Shown: one piece after another, positions 1-10,534 of the stretch
Layout: every line of letters starts with the position of its first letter
Position numbering within the stretch: the first letter of the stretch is position 1
Origin: Malus domestica
Lineage: Eukaryota; Streptophyta; Magnoliopsida; Rosales; Rosaceae
DNA: 64,000 nucleotides
NCBI RefSeq assembly: GCF_042453785.1
Contig: NC_091673.1
Coordinates: forward strand, 7,709,001-7,773,000
Direction of reading: 5' to 3'
The notes under the pieces: generated by a model
Told to the model about the DNA's origin: nothing
Databases searched by the model: none
What the model saw: only the letters and a program-made list of their open reading frames with translations
Position numbers and translations under genes: made by a program

Positions 1-706
1 GAATGAAGGTGGATAATAACGAAGGCCGAGTCCCTCCCTTGGTATACTCGTAAGTGTTGTCACCCAACCCTGAAATTCTTCGTTCTTCTCATCTGGGTAA
101 TTGTTTATTCTTCCTGTTTGCATGTGCTTTTGCTTCTTTTTTTTTCCTTTAAATTTGTAGCTATTCAATTTGTTTTTTGAGCATTGGGAAATAATGTGGT
201 GATTGCACACTCTGATTTTTGTGTTTTTCCTCTTTTGATTTGGATGAACAGGGCAGGGAGTTGGGATTCGTGAATTGAGTCTGGAAAATTTCTGTTGATT
301 TTTTTTTTTAGTTTAGAGTGGATTTTGGCATCTGGGTTTTGGATTTTTAGCTGAAAGTTTGAATTTTTGTGGCGTGTTTTTGTTTTTCCTAACAAGGGCA
401 GAAGGCTAAAGGGGAGTTTGTTTGTTGGGTGATTGAGATTGGGAAAATAAGGGCTTGGTGTGATCTTTTGTGTTAGATAAGCGGGTCGGGTTTTAGTTTT
501 CGGATGAAAAGGGGGGTTCTTGGCCCCCTTTAGTGCATTGTTTTCAGAAATACAGGCATAGAATTAGCTTCTGGGTAGCCTAAGATTATAATTGTTCACG
601 AAAGCTGTGTGATTCAGTCGGCCGGGAGTGGTTTTGCAAAAAGCTTTTGGAACCTTAGATACCGGTGTGCTTTGAGAGGGTGGAGTTTTGTTTGTTTGTA
701 TGAACT
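1..706 (+). promoter_or_regulatory. 5' leader of first PP2A B' gene
   Basis: No protein gene is seen here. The stretch is T-rich and lies directly upstream of the PP2A B' start codon. A consensus donor GTAAGT at 50-55 and an acceptor-like CAG near 251 suggest a 5'UTR intron, as is common in plant B56 genes. The short open frames in it are low-complexity and not conserved-looking. The true transcription start may lie left of the window. Confidence 0.5.
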
Positions 707-1909
707 ATGTTGAGACAGATACTTAATAAGCTTCCCCGGAAGTCTTCTTCTAAGAAAGCTGAGAATCGTGATACATTGTATTCGAATGCTCCCACCAATT
801 CAAGAAGCAGTGATTTGGGGACCAGTAAGTCTGGGAATTTGACTACATCTTTCCCACCAGGAAATTCTGTTCCAGACACGGTGAAAAGTTACAGCAACAA
901 GAATGTGAGGGGTGCAAATTTGAAGCCGAATGGTTTCGTGCTCTCTTCTTCTTATGAAGCATTGCCTGGATTTAGAGATGTTCCAAATGCGGAGAAGCAA
1001 AGCTTATTTATTAAAAAGGTGAGTTTGTGCTGCGTTGTATTTGACTTTACCGACCCAACAAAGCACCTGAAAGAAAAGGAGATCAAGCGGCAGACACTAT
1101 TAGAGCTAGTGGATTATGTGACTAAAGCAAACGGTAAATTTTCAGAAGCTCTTATGCAAGAGCTTGTAAAAATGGTGTCTGCAAATTTGTTTAGGGTGTT
1201 TACCCCACAGCCTCGTGAGAATAAAGTTGCAGATGGCTTTGATTTGGAAGAGGAAGAACCTTCAATGGATCCTGCATGGCCTCATTTGCAAGTAGTGTAC
1301 GAGTTATTGTTAAGGTTTGTCGCATCACCTGAGACAGATGCAAAATTAGCTAAACGATATATTGATCACTCGTTCATTCTCAAGTTGCTGGATCTTTTTG
1401 ACTCTGAAGATCCTAGAGAAAGAGAGTATTTGAAAACAATACTGCACCGAGTTTATGGAAAATTTATGGTGCATCGCCCATTCATTAGGAAGGCCATCAA
1501 CAACATCTTTTATCGTTTCATCTTTGAGACTGAGAAGCATAATGGGATTTCTGAACTCCTAGAAATTTTGGGCAGTATTATAAATGGATTTGCTCTACCA
1601 CTGAAAGAAGAGCATAAATTGTTCCTCGTTCGGGCTCTAATTCCCCTGCATAAGCCAAAATGTTTAGCTATGTACCATCAACAGTTATCTTACTGCATTA
1701 CGCAGTTTGTAGAGAAAGATTGCAAGCTTGCTGATACTGTCATTAGGGGTTTACTGAAGTACTGGCCGATCACTAATAGTTCAAAGGAAGTATTGTTCCT
1801 AAGTGAGTTGGAAGAAGTGTTGGAAGCAACTCAGCCATCTGAATTCCAGCGGTGCATGGTTCCCCTCTTTCGCCAGATTGCTAATTGTTTGAACAGTTCT
1901 CACTTTCAG
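707..1909 (+). CDS. PP2A regulatory subunit B' (B56), exon 1
   Basis: Exon 1 (401 codons) of a protein phosphatase 2A B'/B56 regulatory subunit, the HEAT-like scaffold-binding subunit that directs PP2A to substrates. It starts [14 protein letters not shown], the typical plant B' N-terminus. The B56 domain runs from about residue 85 ([10 protein letters not shown]) to the end, with the family blocks [43 protein letters not shown] and EEHKLFL intact. The exon ends ..SSHFQ before a GTAGCG donor at 1910, and the open frame past it (to 2113) is intron. Exon 2 lies at 11255-11614, giving 520 aa in total, which is normal for the family. The downstream paralogue at 14.1 kb has the same splice position. 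Domain and frame are clear; the B' isoform is not certain. Confidence 0.93.
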
Positions 1910-2619
1910 GTAGCGGGTTCTTTCTCTGCTTTGAGTTTTTCCTATAAGCTGTTTAGTGCACCTTTTCTCTTTATAACTTCTTTAGTCTGCCACATGCATG
2001 ATACTCAAGTTGTGCACTTATTTTGTTCCAAGCAGGAAGACTTCTCTGCATTGTTATCTTTCTTGTCCATGTTAAATGTGATACATTTAATTTTAAGTGT
2101 TTTGCTTGTGTAAATTTTCTTCTCTTTCCATCTCTGGCTGGTAAATTTAGACACCTCATTAATCCAAATTGTTCTGCAGCTATATCTTAGGTTCCCATAT
2201 TGTAGGTGATCAATTTGTACTTGCCTTTCCGTGTATGTTGTTTTTTAATTGAGGGATTTTTTTACTATGTTTTTCTTTGTTAATCGTCAAGTACTAATTA
2301 AGCCATCTAAACCTTGGATCCTTTCCACTACTGTCTCTTCTCAAAAAAAAAAAAAAAAAAAACCCTGGATCCTTTTTGTCATCCAAAGAAAAACCCTTAA
2401 TTTTTTTCTAGTTGGATTTCACTTTGTTAGCCCTTTGCTTTATTGTCATTTTAATATTAGGACTTTTGTCAAGAAGATTCATGTTTGTTGAGTTCTCTTC
2501 AATAATTTCATGTTTGGAGGAGAATGCATGAATACTTTCTCAGGTCTAACAAGTGGCGTTTGAAGGTGAGGACGCAATTTTGGTGGTCCACCTCAGAGGA
2601 GTAGATAAAGATTGAAATA
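1910..2619 (+). other. Intron start, PP2A B' gene 1
   Basis: Ordinary intron sequence after the donor at 1910, T-rich, with an A-run at about 2343-2361. No coding potential is seen. ORFs read here are intron read-through. Confidence 0.7.
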
Positions 2620-2771
2620 AGCTAACATAAAATAATGAAGTAAAATTCCATGCTCAGCGAACTTCATGACCGATAGTCCATGGGTTTGCATGTATTGGAG
2701 ATTCTAATTAGGCCTGTACAAAATTAGGAAGAAATAGAATATCACAAGAGTTAAAGCTCAATCTTGGTAGT
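2620..2771 (+). repeat. Left copy of 152-bp direct repeat
   Basis: Positions 2620-2771 and 10383-10534 read the same, with a constant offset of 7763 and no difference I could find by eye. Both are non-coding intron sequence. They bracket the composite insertion 2772-10382 exactly, so they look like one intron segment duplicated at insertion, a very long target-site duplication. Confidence 0.85.
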
Positions 2772-2970
2772 CTCTTCGATTTCTGAGATCGGCCCTCGTG
2801 GTCTCTGAGCAGCCCAGCTTTTGAGAAAGCAAGCGCCTCTTCGATTTCTGAGATCGGCCTTCGTGGTCTTTAAGCAGCCCAACTTTTGAGAAAGCAAACG
2901 TCTCGTGGTCTCTGAGCAGCCCAGCTTTTGAGAAAGCAAACGCCTCTTCGATTTCTGAAGCTCCGTCGAG
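2772..2970 (+). repeat. Short tandem repeats, CTCTTCGATTTCTGAG type
   Basis: Three or more imperfect units of about 55-70 bp with the phrases CTCTTCGATTTCTGAG, TCGTGGTCTCTGAGCAGCCC and CTTTTGAGAAAGCAA. Closely related units recur at about 8240-8460, 8570-8700 and 9110-9400, which ties the left and right plus-strand parts of the insertion to one repeat family. Confidence 0.7.
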
Positions 2971-3097
2971 TGCAGATTTTTATCGAGGCTGGCATTAAGT
3001 TCCAAAGCACACTTGAATCTCCACCAGTAGAAGCTCCATTCTTGCACTTCTAAGATCTTGATTTGTCCGACCTCTTCTCTCTTCAACACCTTTGAAA

Positions 3098-3772
3098 ATG
3101 TCTGGCCCCTCCGACCGTCGTTTTGACTTGAACCTTGTTGAAGAGGCAGCCACGCCTTCTCCAGACAACATATGGCGCCCATCCTTCGTCTCCCCTACTG
3201 GTCCTCTTACTGTTGGGGATTCCGTGATGAAGAATCATATGACCGCTGCGGTAGTGGCCAGGAACCTTCTCACTCCCAAAGATAACAGACTACTTTCCAA
3301 ACGGTCTGATGAGTTGGCTGTTAAGGATTCTCTGGCTCTCAGTGTTCAGTGTGCAGGTTCTGTGTCTAACATGGCCCAACGCCTATTTGCTCGAACCCGC
3401 CAATTTGAATCATTGGCGGCTGAAGTGATGAGTCTCAAACAGGAGATTAGAGGGCTCAAGCATGAGAATAAACAGTTGCACCGGCTCGCACATAACTATG
3501 CTACAAACATGAAGAGGAAGCTTGACCAGATGAAGGAATCTGATGGTCAGGTTTTACTTGATCATCAGAGATTTGTGGGTTTGTTCCAAAGGCATTTATT
3601 GCCTTCGTCTTCTGGGGCTGTACCGCGTAATGAAGCTCCAAATGATCAACCTCTGCTGCCTCCTCCTTCTAGGGTTCTGTCCAGTACTGAGGCTCCAAAT
3701 GATCCCCCTCCAGTGCCTGCTCTTTCTGGGGCTCTACCGACTGCTGAGACTTCTCCTAAGCAACCTTTGTGA
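3098..3772 (+). CDS. TE-borne coiled-coil protein, unknown function
   Basis: Intact 224-aa ORF starting MSGPSDRRFDLNLVEEA. I do not recognise a characterised domain. Residues from about 85 to 150 form a heptad-rich, probably coiled-coil segment (ESLAAEVMSLKQEIRGLK, then HENKQLHRLAHNYA). The C-terminus is a Pro/Ser-rich tail with a repeated unit of the type L(P)SS.A.PRNEAPNDQP. It lies on the plus strand inside the composite insertion, preceded by repeats and followed by a non-coding tail up to the LINE. It resembles proteins I recall as recurring in rosaceous genomes next to non-autonomous retroelements; that is recall, not a search. It is probably carried by a repeat element. The start is the first ATG in frame; a TTG six bases upstream is less likely. 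Confidence 0.55.
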   Translation: MSGPSDRRFDLNLVEEAATPSPDNIWRPSFVSPTGPLTVGDSVMKNHMTAAVVARNLLTPKDNRLLSKRSDELAVKDSLALSVQCAGSVSNMAQRLFARTRQFESLAAEVMSLKQEIRGLKHENKQLHRLAHNYATNMKRKLDQMKESDGQVLLDHQRFVGLFQRHLLPSSSGAVPRNEAPNDQPLLPPPSRVLSSTEAPNDPPPVPALSGALPTAETSPKQPL

Positions 3773-4029
3773 AGGCTCCCTCTTGTTTGTTTATTTTGAC
3801 TCATGTATATGTACATATTTGTGACTTATCGGGGATATCAATAAATAGCTTTCCTTCATTTCAACGTATTGTGTTGAATACACCAAAGCCTTCTTCGCTA
3901 AGTTCTCTGAATTTTCTTTTGTTGAAGCTTGTATGTTGAAGCTTTGTGAGTGGAGCATGTAGGTTGGGGTAGTATTCCCTTAATTTCCCGAGTGAGGAAA
4001 ACTTCTCGGTTGGAGACTTAGAAAATCCA

Positions 4030-6255
4030 AGTCACTGAGTGGGATCGGCTATATGAATCTTTGAACGCCATTGTGCTCGGTCCTGTGTCATGTCCTCCGT
4101 TAGATCCAAGTACTCTAAGTCTTTTCTTAGAGTCTCTTCCAAAGTTTTCCTAGGTCTTCCTCTACCCTTTCGGCCCTGAACCTCTGTCCCATAGTCGCAT
4201 CTTCTAATCGGAGCGTCAGTAGGCCTTCTTTGCACATGTCCAAACCACCGTAACCGATTTTCTCTCATCTTTCCTTCAATTTCGGCTACTCCTACTTTAC
4301 CCCGGATATCCTCATTCCTAATCTTATCCTTTCTTGTGTGCCCACACATCCAACGAAGCATCCTCATCTCCGCTACACCCATTTTGTGTACGTGTTGATG
4401 CTTCACCGCCCAACATTCTGTGCCATACAACATCGCCGGCCTTATTGCCGTCCTATAAAATTTTCCCTTGAGCTTCAGTGGCATACGGCAGTCACACAAC
4501 ACGCCGGATGCACTCTTCCACTTCATCCATCCAGCTTGTATTCTATGGTTGAGATCTCCATCTAATTCTCCGTTCTTTTGTAAGATAGATCCTAGGTAAC
4601 GAAAACGATCGCTCTTTGGTATTTCTTGATCTCCGATCCTCACCCCTAACTCGTTTTGGCCTCCATTTGCACTGAACTTGCACTCCATATATTCTGTCTT
4701 TGATCGGCTTAGGCGAAGACCTTTAGATTCCAACACTTCTCTCCAAAGGTTAAGCTTTGCATTTACCCTTTCCTGAGTTTCATCTATCAACACTATATCG
4801 TCTGCGAAAAGCATACACCAAGGAATATCATCTTGAATATGTCCTGTTAACTCATCCATTACCAACGCAAAAAGGTAAGGACTTAAGGATGAGCCTTGAT
4901 GTAATCCTACAGTTATGGGAAAGCTTTCGGTTTGTCCTTCATGAGTTCTTACGGCAGTCTTTGCTCCTTCATACATATCCTTTATAGCTTGGATATATGC
5001 TACTCGTACTCCTTTCTTCTCTAAAATCCTCCAAAGAATGTCTCTTGGGACCCTATCATACGCTTTTTCCAAATCTATAAAGACCATGTGTAAATCCTTT
5101 TTCCCATCTCTATATCTTTCCATCAATCTTCGTAAGAGATAGATTGCCTCCATGGTTGAGCGCCCTGGCATGAACCCGAATTGGTTGTCCGAAACCCGTG
5201 TCTCTTGCCTCAATCTATGCTCAATGACTCTCTCCCAGAGCTTCATTGTATGACTCATTAGCTTAATACCCCTATAGTTCATGCAATTTTGTACGTCGCC
5301 CTTATTCTTGTATATAGGCACCAAAGTGCTCGTTCGCCACTCATTTGGCATCTTCTTCGTTTTCAAAATCCTATTGAAAAGGTCAGTGAGCCATGTTATA
5401 CCTGTCTCTCCCAAAACTTTCCACACTTCGATTGGTATATCGTCTGGGCCTACTGCTTTGCTATGCTTCATCTTCTTCAAAGCTACAACCACTTCTTCCT
5501 TCCGGATTCGACGATAAAAAGAGTAGTTTCTACACTCTTCTGAGTTACTCAACTCCCCTAAAGAAGCACTCCTTTCATGTCCTTCATTGAAAAGATTATG
5601 AAAATAACCTCTCCATCTATCTTTAACCGCGTTCTCTGTAGCAAGAACCTTTCCATCCTCATCCTTGATGCACCTCACTTGGTTTAGGTCCCTTGTCTTC
5701 TTTTCCCTTGCTCTAGCTAGTTTATAGATATCCAACTCTCCTTCTTTGGTATCTAGTCGCTTATACATATCGTCATAAGCCGCTAACTTAGCTTCTCTCA
5801 CAGCTTTCTTCGCCTCTTGCTTCGCTTTTCTATACCTTTCACCATTTTCATCGGTCCTAACCTTGTATAAGGCTTTACAACATTCCTTCTTAGCCTTCAC
5901 CTTTGTTTGTACCTCCTCATTCCACCACCAAGATTCCTTTTGGTGTGGGGCAAAGCCCTTGGACTCTCCTAACACCTCTTTTGCTACTTTTCAGATACAA
6001 CTAGCCATGGAATCCCACATTTGGCTAGCTTCCCCCTCTCTATCCCACACACATTGGGTGATTACTTTCTCTTTGAAAATGACTTGTTTTTCTTCTTTTA
6101 GATTCCACCATCTAGTCCTTGGGCACTTCCAAGTCTTGTTCTTTTTTCTCACTCTTTTGATATGTACATCCATCACCAACAAGCGATGTTGATTAGCCAC
6201 GCTCTCTCCTGGTATAACTTTGCAATCCTTACAAGTTATACGATCCCCTTTCCTC
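4030..6255 (-). mobile_element. RTE-clade LINE, 3' (RT) half
   Basis: Minus-strand 3' half of a non-LTR retrotransposon of the RTE type (one protein with endonuclease then reverse transcriptase). The 5' half lies at 9485-10382, separated by a 3.2-kb block. The end near 4030 diverges from the neighbouring LINE copy before the expected (CAA)n/(TTG)n tail, so the 3' terminus is missing or replaced. Confidence 0.85.
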
Positions 6256-6257
6256 AA
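4032..6257 (-). pseudogene. LINE reverse transcriptase, one internal stop
   Basis: Reads as one frame from the end of the endonuclease domain (LRKGDRITCKDCKVIPGE) through an RT domain to HIADPTQ. A single TGA at 5991-5993 stands where the family has Arg, so CGA to TGA is likely. The following 647-residue stretch is open. RT landmarks are visible: [49 protein letters not shown] and the catalytic FADD box ([11 protein letters not shown]). The C-terminal region has [11 protein letters not shown] and [16 protein letters not shown], as in plant RTE proteins. Plus-strand ORFs over this stretch are shadows. Confidence 0.88.
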
Positions 6258-6880
6258 ACAACAACAACAACAACAAAGCCTTTTCCCACTAAGTGGGGTC
6301 GGCTATATGAATCCTAGAACGCCATTGCGCTCGGTTTTGTGTCATGTCCTCCGTTAGATCCAAGTACTCTAAGTCTTTTCTTAGAGTCTCTTCCAAAGTT
6401 TTCCTAGGTCTTCCTCTACCCCTTCGGCCCTGAACCTCTGTCCCGTAGTCACATCTTCGAACCGGAGCGTCAGTCGGCCTTCTTTGCACATGTCCAAATC
6501 ACCGGAGCCGATTTTCTCTCATTTTTCCTACAATTTCGGCTACTCCTACTTTACCTCGGATATCCTCATTCCCAATCTTATCCTTTCTCGTGTGCCCACA
6601 CATCCCAGAAAGCATCCTCATCTCTGCTACACCCATTTTGTGTACGTGTTGATGCTTCACCGCCCAACATTCTGTGCCATACAACATCGCTGGCCTTATT
6701 GCCGTCCTATAAAATTTTCCCTTGAGCTTCAGTGGCCTACGACGGTCACACAACACGCCGGATGCACTCTTACACTTCATCCATCCAGCTCGTATTCTAT
6801 GGTTGAGATCTCCATCTAATTCTCCGTTCTCTTGCAAGATAGATCCTAGGTAGCGAAAACGGTCGCTTTTTGTGATCTTC
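6256..6880 (-). mobile_element. 5'-truncated RTE LINE with (CAA)n tail
   Basis: Second LINE copy, minus strand, only the last ~620 bp. It encodes [12 protein letters not shown] to HIADPT, parallel to the end of the RT ORF at 4032-5975 with scattered changes and a frame break between 6499 and 6489. Its 3' end carries the trinucleotide tail seen on the plus strand as (CAA)n at about 6257-6277, typical of RTE elements. The 5' truncation near 6880 fits incomplete target-primed reverse transcription. It abuts the RT half of the first LINE. Confidence 0.85.
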
Positions 6881-9484
6881 GCTAGATTGCTCCGGTCATT
6901 AGTGTAGATAAGTATATAAATGGATAGAGATAGGAAAGCAAACACAAGATGTATGTGGTTCACCCAGATTGGCTACGTCCACGGAATAGAAGAGTTCTCA
7001 TTAATTGTGAAGGGTTTACACAAGTACATAGGTTCAAGCTCTCCTTTAGTGAGTACAAGTGAATGATTTAGTACAAATGACATTAGGAAATATTGTGGGA
7101 GAATGATCTCGTAATCACGAAACTTCTAAGTATCGGAGTGTGGTGTCGTCTTGACTTGCCTTATCTGTCTCATAGGTAGATGTGGCATCTTCTCTGGAAG
7201 TACTTTTCCTCCATCTAGGGGTGGTATCTTTAACTGGTGGAGATGCACAAGGTAATGTATCAATTTCACTTGAAGCTTACTTGTAGTTTCAGGCTTGGTC
7301 AAGCGCGATACAAACCATGTAGTAGGAGTCCCCCAAGTCGCCGAGCTAGGGGGTCTGCTGAAAGAGGTGACAGACAAGGTAAGCAATCAGAGCTCCGACT
7401 GATTGTTCACCTTCTCCCCATCTTGCAATAGCATAAAGGATAAAGAGAAGAAAAATGAGAAGAGATGATATGAGATACTTTTGCTTTTGAAGAAGTAACT
7501 TTCCACAGGCTTATTCTTGAACTGAGCTGGAGGGTTTTATGGTTTCCTCCAGAGTATAAGGCCGACTGAAGAATTTGAGGGTCAAAACAAGTCCATCAAA
7601 TCTAGAGTACGTTCCACCCTGCTGATATGGGATACTTTTGCTTTTGACAGAGTAATGGATGTATCGGCACGTGTGCTGTTACGCTTGTCTCCACATGCTT
7701 CCTTGTATCCTTCGCACTTGCCCTATCTGTTCCTCAAGCAGGTGCGGAATCTTCCCTGGAAACATAAGCTGTTGAAGATGAGTACTCGAGAGCAATGCCA
7801 GGTAAGTAATCAGGTAAGGGGTTCCAGGCAGTCAGTTCCTGGCTGGAAGCTTGATTCCAAGTGCTGACTGATTGCTCTCTTTCACCTTGTCTTGCAGGTA
7901 AAAACAAGGCCAAAGGAAAAGACAGGAAAAAAGCATGATATGGGATACTCTTGCTTTTAACCCTGATGATATGAGATATTCTTGCTCTAGTATAGCTTGT
8001 TTGTAGAGGTATTATCGGGGGGAAAGAAAGCTGAATATTTCGAAAGGCTTCGTTGGGAGTGCCCTCTCAGATATGATGAAGGGTTGAGCATTTTTGCAGG
8101 TCTGCCTGTCCTTTGGGGATGGAGGTCGACATATATAGGAGTCTCCCTAACAACAAGTAGTAATGCTATTCCTTTACCCTGCTTGGTCATAGCACGATAG
8201 TGGGAGCTGTCAGTTTCACATGTTTTAACTCTGTCAGAGCACTTTGAAAAAGTGGTCTGTGGTATCTGGGTCTCGAGATTCGGAGAACAATGCCTCTTCG
8301 ATTTTTGAGAAAGCAATCATGCTAGGGGTCTGGCTCTCGAGATTCGGAGAGCAGTGTCTCTTCGATTTTTTAGGAAGTAATCATGTTGGGAGTCTGGCTC
8401 TCGAGATTCGGAGGGCGGTGCCTCTTCGATTTTGGAGCAAGCAATCTTGTTGAGAGTGTTGTCTCGAATGTGAGTAAAGGTTGGGCATGTTTGCTAGTCT
8501 ACCTTGCCACGAAGCACAAAGGTTGACACACAGGGACTTTCCAATTATCCAGCAATGGTACTGTTCCTTTACCCTCTCTTCGATTTTGAGAAAGTAGTCA
8601 TGTTGGGAGTCTGGCTCTCGAGATTCGGAGGACGGTGCCTCTTCGATTTTGGAGCAAGCAATCTTGTTGGGAGTGTTTTCTCGAATGTGAGTAAAGGTTG
8701 GGCATGTTTGCTAGTCTACCTTGCCACGAAGCACAGAGGTTGACACACAGGGACTTTCCAATTATCCAGCAGTGGTACTGTTCCTTTACCCTTGTGGGTA
8801 ATAATATGGTAGCTAGACCTTCAAAATTTATGTGTCTAAACTTTGTTAGTGCTGTTTCTTTGCTATTCTTTTACCTTTCTTGGTCAGAGCGATGTAGTGG
8901 GAGCTGCAAGCTTCACGTGCTCAACTTTGGCAGAGAACTTTGGCAAAGTTATCTGTGGTACCCATGAGCTGTTGTTGCGTGTGGGAAGTGGGTAATTGAA
9001 CAGTAAGATTCATGTGCTTTCTACTTCACCAGAAGTCTTCAACAGAATGCCCATAATTTCTGCAAAGCTGAGTGTGCGTGTGACAGGTGCTGACAAGGCT
9101 AGAAAAGTAGGTGCCTCTTCGATTTCTGAGATCGGCCCTCGTGGTCTCTGAGCAGCCCAGCTTTTGAGAAAGCGAGCGCCTCTTTGATTGATTCGGAGAA
9201 CGATGCCTCATCGATTTTTGAGAAAGCAATCATGCTGGGGGTCTGGCTCTCGAAGATTCGGGGAGCAGTGTCTCTTCGATTTTTGAGAAAGTAATCATGT
9301 TGGGAGTCTGGCTCTCGAGATTCGGAGGGCGGTGCCTCTTCGATTTTGGAGCAAGCAATCTTGTTGGGAGTGTTTTCTCGAATGTGAGTAAAGGTTGGGC
9401 ATGTTTGCTAGTCTACCTTGCCACGAAGCACAGAGGTTGACACACAGGGACTTTCCAATTATCCAGCAATGGTACTGTTCCTTA
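6881..9484 (+). repeat. Plus-strand repeat block with ~180-bp repeat units
   Basis: No convincing coding sequence. A unit of about 175-185 bp (CTCGAGATTCGGAGG.., GCAAGCAATCTTGTTG.., then GGTTGGGCATGTTTGCTAGT and ACACACAGGGACTTTCCAAT) occurs three times, at about 8395-8575, 8608-8790 and 9313-9485; the last two look almost the same. Shorter CTCTTCGATTTTTGAGAAAG units lie between. The phrase TGATATGGGATACTTTTGCT recurs around 7460-7980. This looks like LTR or internal sequence of a non-autonomous retroelement; its termini could not be set. Confidence 0.55.
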
Positions 9485-10382
9485 GGTGATCACATGTTTT
9501 TCTCTCTTCTTAAAGAAGGTGTCTCCCTGCCCACGTGTCCATTTAAATCTCCTCCTATAAATAACTTCTCCGTCTGAGCAATTCCTTGCACCAAGTCTCC
9601 AAGGTCTTCCCAAAATTTCTCCTTCGAACTCATATCCAACCCTACTTGAGGTGCGTACGCACTAATCACATTGATAAGTTCTTGTCCTATTACAATCTTG
9701 ATTGCCATGATTCTATCTCCTACCCTCTTGACATCTACAACATCTTGTGTCAAGGTCTTGTCCACGATGATGCCAACACCGTTTCTCGTTCTATTTGTGC
9801 CCGAGTACCAAAGTTTAAACCCTAAGTTTTCTAGATCCTTTGCCTTAAGACCAACCCACTTAGTTTCTTGTAGGCACATAATATTTATCCTTCTCCTCAC
9901 CATAACTTCCACTACTTCCATAGATTTTCCCGTTAAGGTTCCTATATTCCACGTTCCTAAACGCATTCTACTCTCCTGAACTCTACCCTTCTGTCCTAGC
10001 TTCTTCACCCTCCCCCGTCCAATAGAATCAAAGTACTTCTTTTGTGTGTCCCGTGTAAAGTTGATAGGTGCATATGCTCCCAAACAACTTTGAGTGAAGT
10101 CGTTCGAAAAGAAGTTTCTATGGCCCCCTTGCTCATTTAACACTGCATCCGGGTGCCTATAGAGATACAGCGACCCTTGCTCACTTATCACTGTGCTCGG
10201 GCCACACAGCGCGCCACTTACGGGTGACGCCCTAGCTTTAGCGCGATTTCGTTCTGAATTCATTTTCATAAGGATTCGACGTAACTGTGGAGTGCCGGCT
10301 ATCGACTACCTGACGCCCTCCCCCTCCTCCTTTACCCGGGCTTGGGACCGGCCATGTAAGATAAACTTACATAGGCGGAGTT
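9485..10382 (-). mobile_element. RTE-clade LINE, 5' (endonuclease) half
   Basis: Minus-strand 5' end of the LINE. It starts flush against the right 152-bp repeat at 10382/10383, with a GC-rich leader (CCCGGGTAAAGGAGGAGG type) usual for this plant LINE group. Together with 4030-6255 it makes about 3.1 kb, the expected length for an RTE element. Confidence 0.8.
9490..10269 (-). pseudogene. LINE apurinic-type endonuclease, broken
   Basis: Encodes the N-terminal region and most of the endonuclease/exonuclease/phosphatase domain: MRLGTWNIGTLTGKS at about residue 102, then LQETKWVG, VISAYAPQVG and the active-site GGDLNGHVG. After GHVGRE the frame shifts: the next bases read in another frame as FFKKREKHVIT, a downstream segment of the same family. 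A stretch of the domain (of the order of 30-40 residues) is therefore deleted, with loss of frame. The sequence then stops at 9484, and the continuation (LRKGDRITC..) is found at 6257. Not functional. Confidence 0.85.
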
Positions 10383-10534
10383 AGCTAACATAAAATAATG
10401 AAGTAAAATTCCATGCTCAGCGAACTTCATGACCGATAGTCCATGGGTTTGCATGTATTGGAGATTCTAATTAGGCCTGTACAAAATTAGGAAGAAATAG
10501 AATATCACAAGAGTTAAAGCTCAATCTTGGTAGT
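10383..10534 (+). repeat. Right copy of 152-bp direct repeat
   Basis: Second copy of the sequence at 2620-2771. The boundary is sharp on both sides: GAGTT|AGCTAACAT at the left and TAGT|TTCTCATAG at the right, versus TAGT|CTCTTCG in the left copy. Confidence 0.85.

Larger units (their letters stand above)
2772..10382. mobile_element. 7.6-kb composite insertion in PP2A B' intron
   Basis: Everything between the two 152-bp repeats. It contains (i) a plus-strand repeat element with a coiled-coil ORF (2772 to about 4029) and related repeats at about 6881-9484; (ii) an RTE-clade LINE on the minus strand, its 5' end at 10382 and its 3' half at 6255-4030; (iii) a 5'-truncated second LINE at 6256 to about 6880. 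The order implies nested insertions and at least one rearrangement. The host gene remains spliceable in principle because exon 2 is intact on the far side. Confidence 0.8.

Noticed and set aside
1910..2113. Extension of PP2A B' exon 1 to a stop at 2113
   Set aside because: A canonical donor at 1910 matches the paralogue's splice site and the residues beyond it are not family-like. It could only matter as an intron-retention isoform.
4338..5590. Several plus-strand ORFs over the LINE
   Set aside because: They are antisense to the reverse-transcriptase frame and have no protein-like features.
2620..10534. 152-bp repeats as LTRs of one retrotransposon
   Set aside because: No TG..CA ends, no PBS or polypurine tract beside them, and the LINE 5' end starts exactly at one border. 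A duplicated target is a better reading.
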